5,683 bases of DNA from an uncultured Elusimicrobia bacterium (GTDB lineage Bacteria > Elusimicrobiota > Endomicrobiia > Endomicrobiales > Endomicrobiaceae): assembly GCA_947168325.1 (NCBI GenBank), contig CAMVLN010000097.1:1-5683 (forward strand), written 5' to 3'. Positions 4,668 to 5,683 of this stretch are shown in pieces; the stretch's first letter is position 1; each line of letters starts with the position of its first letter. A program made the position numbers and the translations under genes. The notes below the pieces were generated by a model. That model made no database searches. It saw only the letters and a list, made by a program, of their open reading frames with translations, and was not told the DNA's origin.

Positions 4668-5683
4668 TGATACTAAATTTTTTAAAACACAAAGGAAATA
4701 AAAAGCAAAAAGTAATTCTTCTAGGTTCAGGGGCATTATCTATTGGACAAGCAGGAGAATTTGATTATTCTGGTTCTCAAGCTGTTAAGGCTTTACAAGA
4801 AGAAGGGCTTGAAGTTATTGTTATAAATCCCAATATAGCTTCTGTTCAAACTAACACAGATAAGGATAAAAAAGTATATTTGTATCCTGTAACACCTTTT
4901 TGGGTAGAAAAAATTATCAAACAAGAAAAACCTATTGGAATAATTTCAAGTTTCGGTGGGCAAACTGCACTTAATTGTGTTATTGAACTAAATAAATCCG
5001 GAGTATTAAAAAAATATGGAGTTGAAGTTTTAGGTACACCAGTATCATCTTTAGAAATGTCTGAAAACAGAGATTTGTTTTCAGAAAGGATGAAACAGAT
5101 AAATGTTCCTATTCCTGCAAGTAAAGCAGTATCTTCTGTAGAAGAGGCCATTAAAGTTGCAAAAGAAATAGGTTATCCTGTTATAACAAGATCTGCTTTT
5201 GCTTTAGGTGGGCTTGGTAGTGGTCTTGCTGAAAACGAAGAAACTCTCAAACAACTTGCACATAATGCATTGATGTGTGTTCCACAAATTTTAATAGAAA
5301 AGTCGTTATACGGTTGGAAAGAAATAGAGTATGAAGTAATGAGAGATAGACAAGGCAATTGTATTACAATTTGTAATATGGAAAATTTTGATCCTATGGG
5401 TATACATACAGGAGATTCTATAGTTGTTGCTCCTTGCCAAACAATAGACAACATTGAAAACAATATGCTTAGAGATACGGCTATAAAAATTGTTCATAGT
5501 ATTGGTGTTATAGGGGAGTGTAATGTTCAGTTTGCATTAAGTCCGTATAAAAAAGAATTTTATGTTATAGAAATTAATGCAAGACTTTCAAGGTCTTCTG
5601 CTCTTGCTTCAAAAGCAACGGGCTATCCTATTGCATATATAGCTGCAAAAGTTATTTCAGGCTTTAATTTGCTTGAACTTAAA
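4667..5683 (+). CDS. carB: Carbamoyl-phosphate synthetase large subunit, 3' end missing
   Basis: CarB uses two ATP-grasp halves to phosphorylate bicarbonate and then carbamate, with ammonia delivered from CarA. The 339 visible residues are about a third of the usual 1,070 and cover the pre-ATP-grasp domain and most of the first (carboxyphosphate) ATP-grasp domain. The frame is open to the window edge. Visible motifs are GSGALSIGQAGEFDYSGSQ (20-38), SFGGQTALN, RSAFALGGLGSG (175-186), ENFDPMGIHTGDS, and the metal-binding Gln288, Glu302 and Asn304 in NVQFAL and EINARLSRSSALASKATGYP. These correspond to E. coli Gln285, Glu299 and Asn301. The wording of these motifs matches Bacteroidetes CarB and animal CPS1/CAD more closely than E. 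coli CarB. GGAG lies 9 nt before ATG 4667, inside a hairpin loop. Confidence 0.97.
   Translation, partial: MILNFLKHKGNKKQKVILLGSGALSIGQAGEFDYSGSQAVKALQEEGLEVIVINPNIASVQTNTDKDKKVYLYPVTPFWVEKIIKQEKPIGIISSFGGQTALNCVIELNKSGVLKKYGVEVLGTPVSSLEMSENRDLFSERMKQINVPIPASKAVSSVEEAIKVAKEIGYPVITRSAFALGGLGSGLAENEETLKQLAHNALMCVPQILIEKSLYGWKEIEYEVMRDRQGNCITICNMENFDPMGIHTGDSIVVAPCQTIDNIENNMLRDTAIKIVHSIGVIGECNVQFALSPYKKEFYVIEINARLSRSSALASKATGYPIAYIAAKVISGFNLLELK

Noticed and set aside
4846..5497. Several reverse-strand open frames under carB
   Set aside because: They overlap a clearly conserved carB frame and show no recognisable domain or start signal.

Overview
This AT-rich window (roughly 30% GC by eye) carries five protein genes, all on the + strand. 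Two are cut by the window edges. In order they are: the 3' part of hydG ([FeFe]-hydrogenase maturase), lpxI (lipid A pathway pyrophosphatase), an ANTAR-domain RNA-binding response regulator, carA, and the 5' third of carB (glutamine-dependent carbamoyl-phosphate synthetase). HydG points to an anaerobic, H2-metabolising organism. LpxI points to a Gram-negative envelope with lipid A. CarA and CarB are of the Bacteroidetes/eukaryote-like type. Together these suit a fermentative gut anaerobe. My best guess is an Elusimicrobiota/Endomicrobium-like bacterium, but this rests on gene content and composition, not on a marker gene.

Layout: hydG ends at 1318. A 176-bp AT-rich spacer leads to lpxI (1495-2295). 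The long spacer 2296-2732 holds the most interesting regulatory DNA. It has a textbook sigma70-type promoter (TTGACA, 17 bp, TAAAAT). About 20 nt into the predicted transcript comes a stem with the hexaloop AAGGGT, which has A at position 1 and G at position 4, the loop signature recognised by ANTAR proteins. This hairpin overlaps the 5' arm of a strong 12-bp terminator-like stem, so the two are mutually exclusive. The first gene downstream encodes an ANTAR protein, starting at GTG 2733 behind a strong ribosome binding site. The arrangement strongly suggests autogenous antitermination.

The ANTAR gene is followed after 97 bp by carA, and after another 115 bp by carB. Both spacers are packed with inverted repeats. 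The first has two back-to-back hairpins. The second has a 93-bp nested inverted repeat and then an 11-bp perfect hairpin that displays the carB Shine-Dalgarno sequence in its loop. ANTAR proteins typically control nitrogen assimilation and related catabolic operons, and CarAB consumes glutamine. A nitrogen-responsive ANTAR-carA-carB transcription unit is therefore a reasonable but untested reading.
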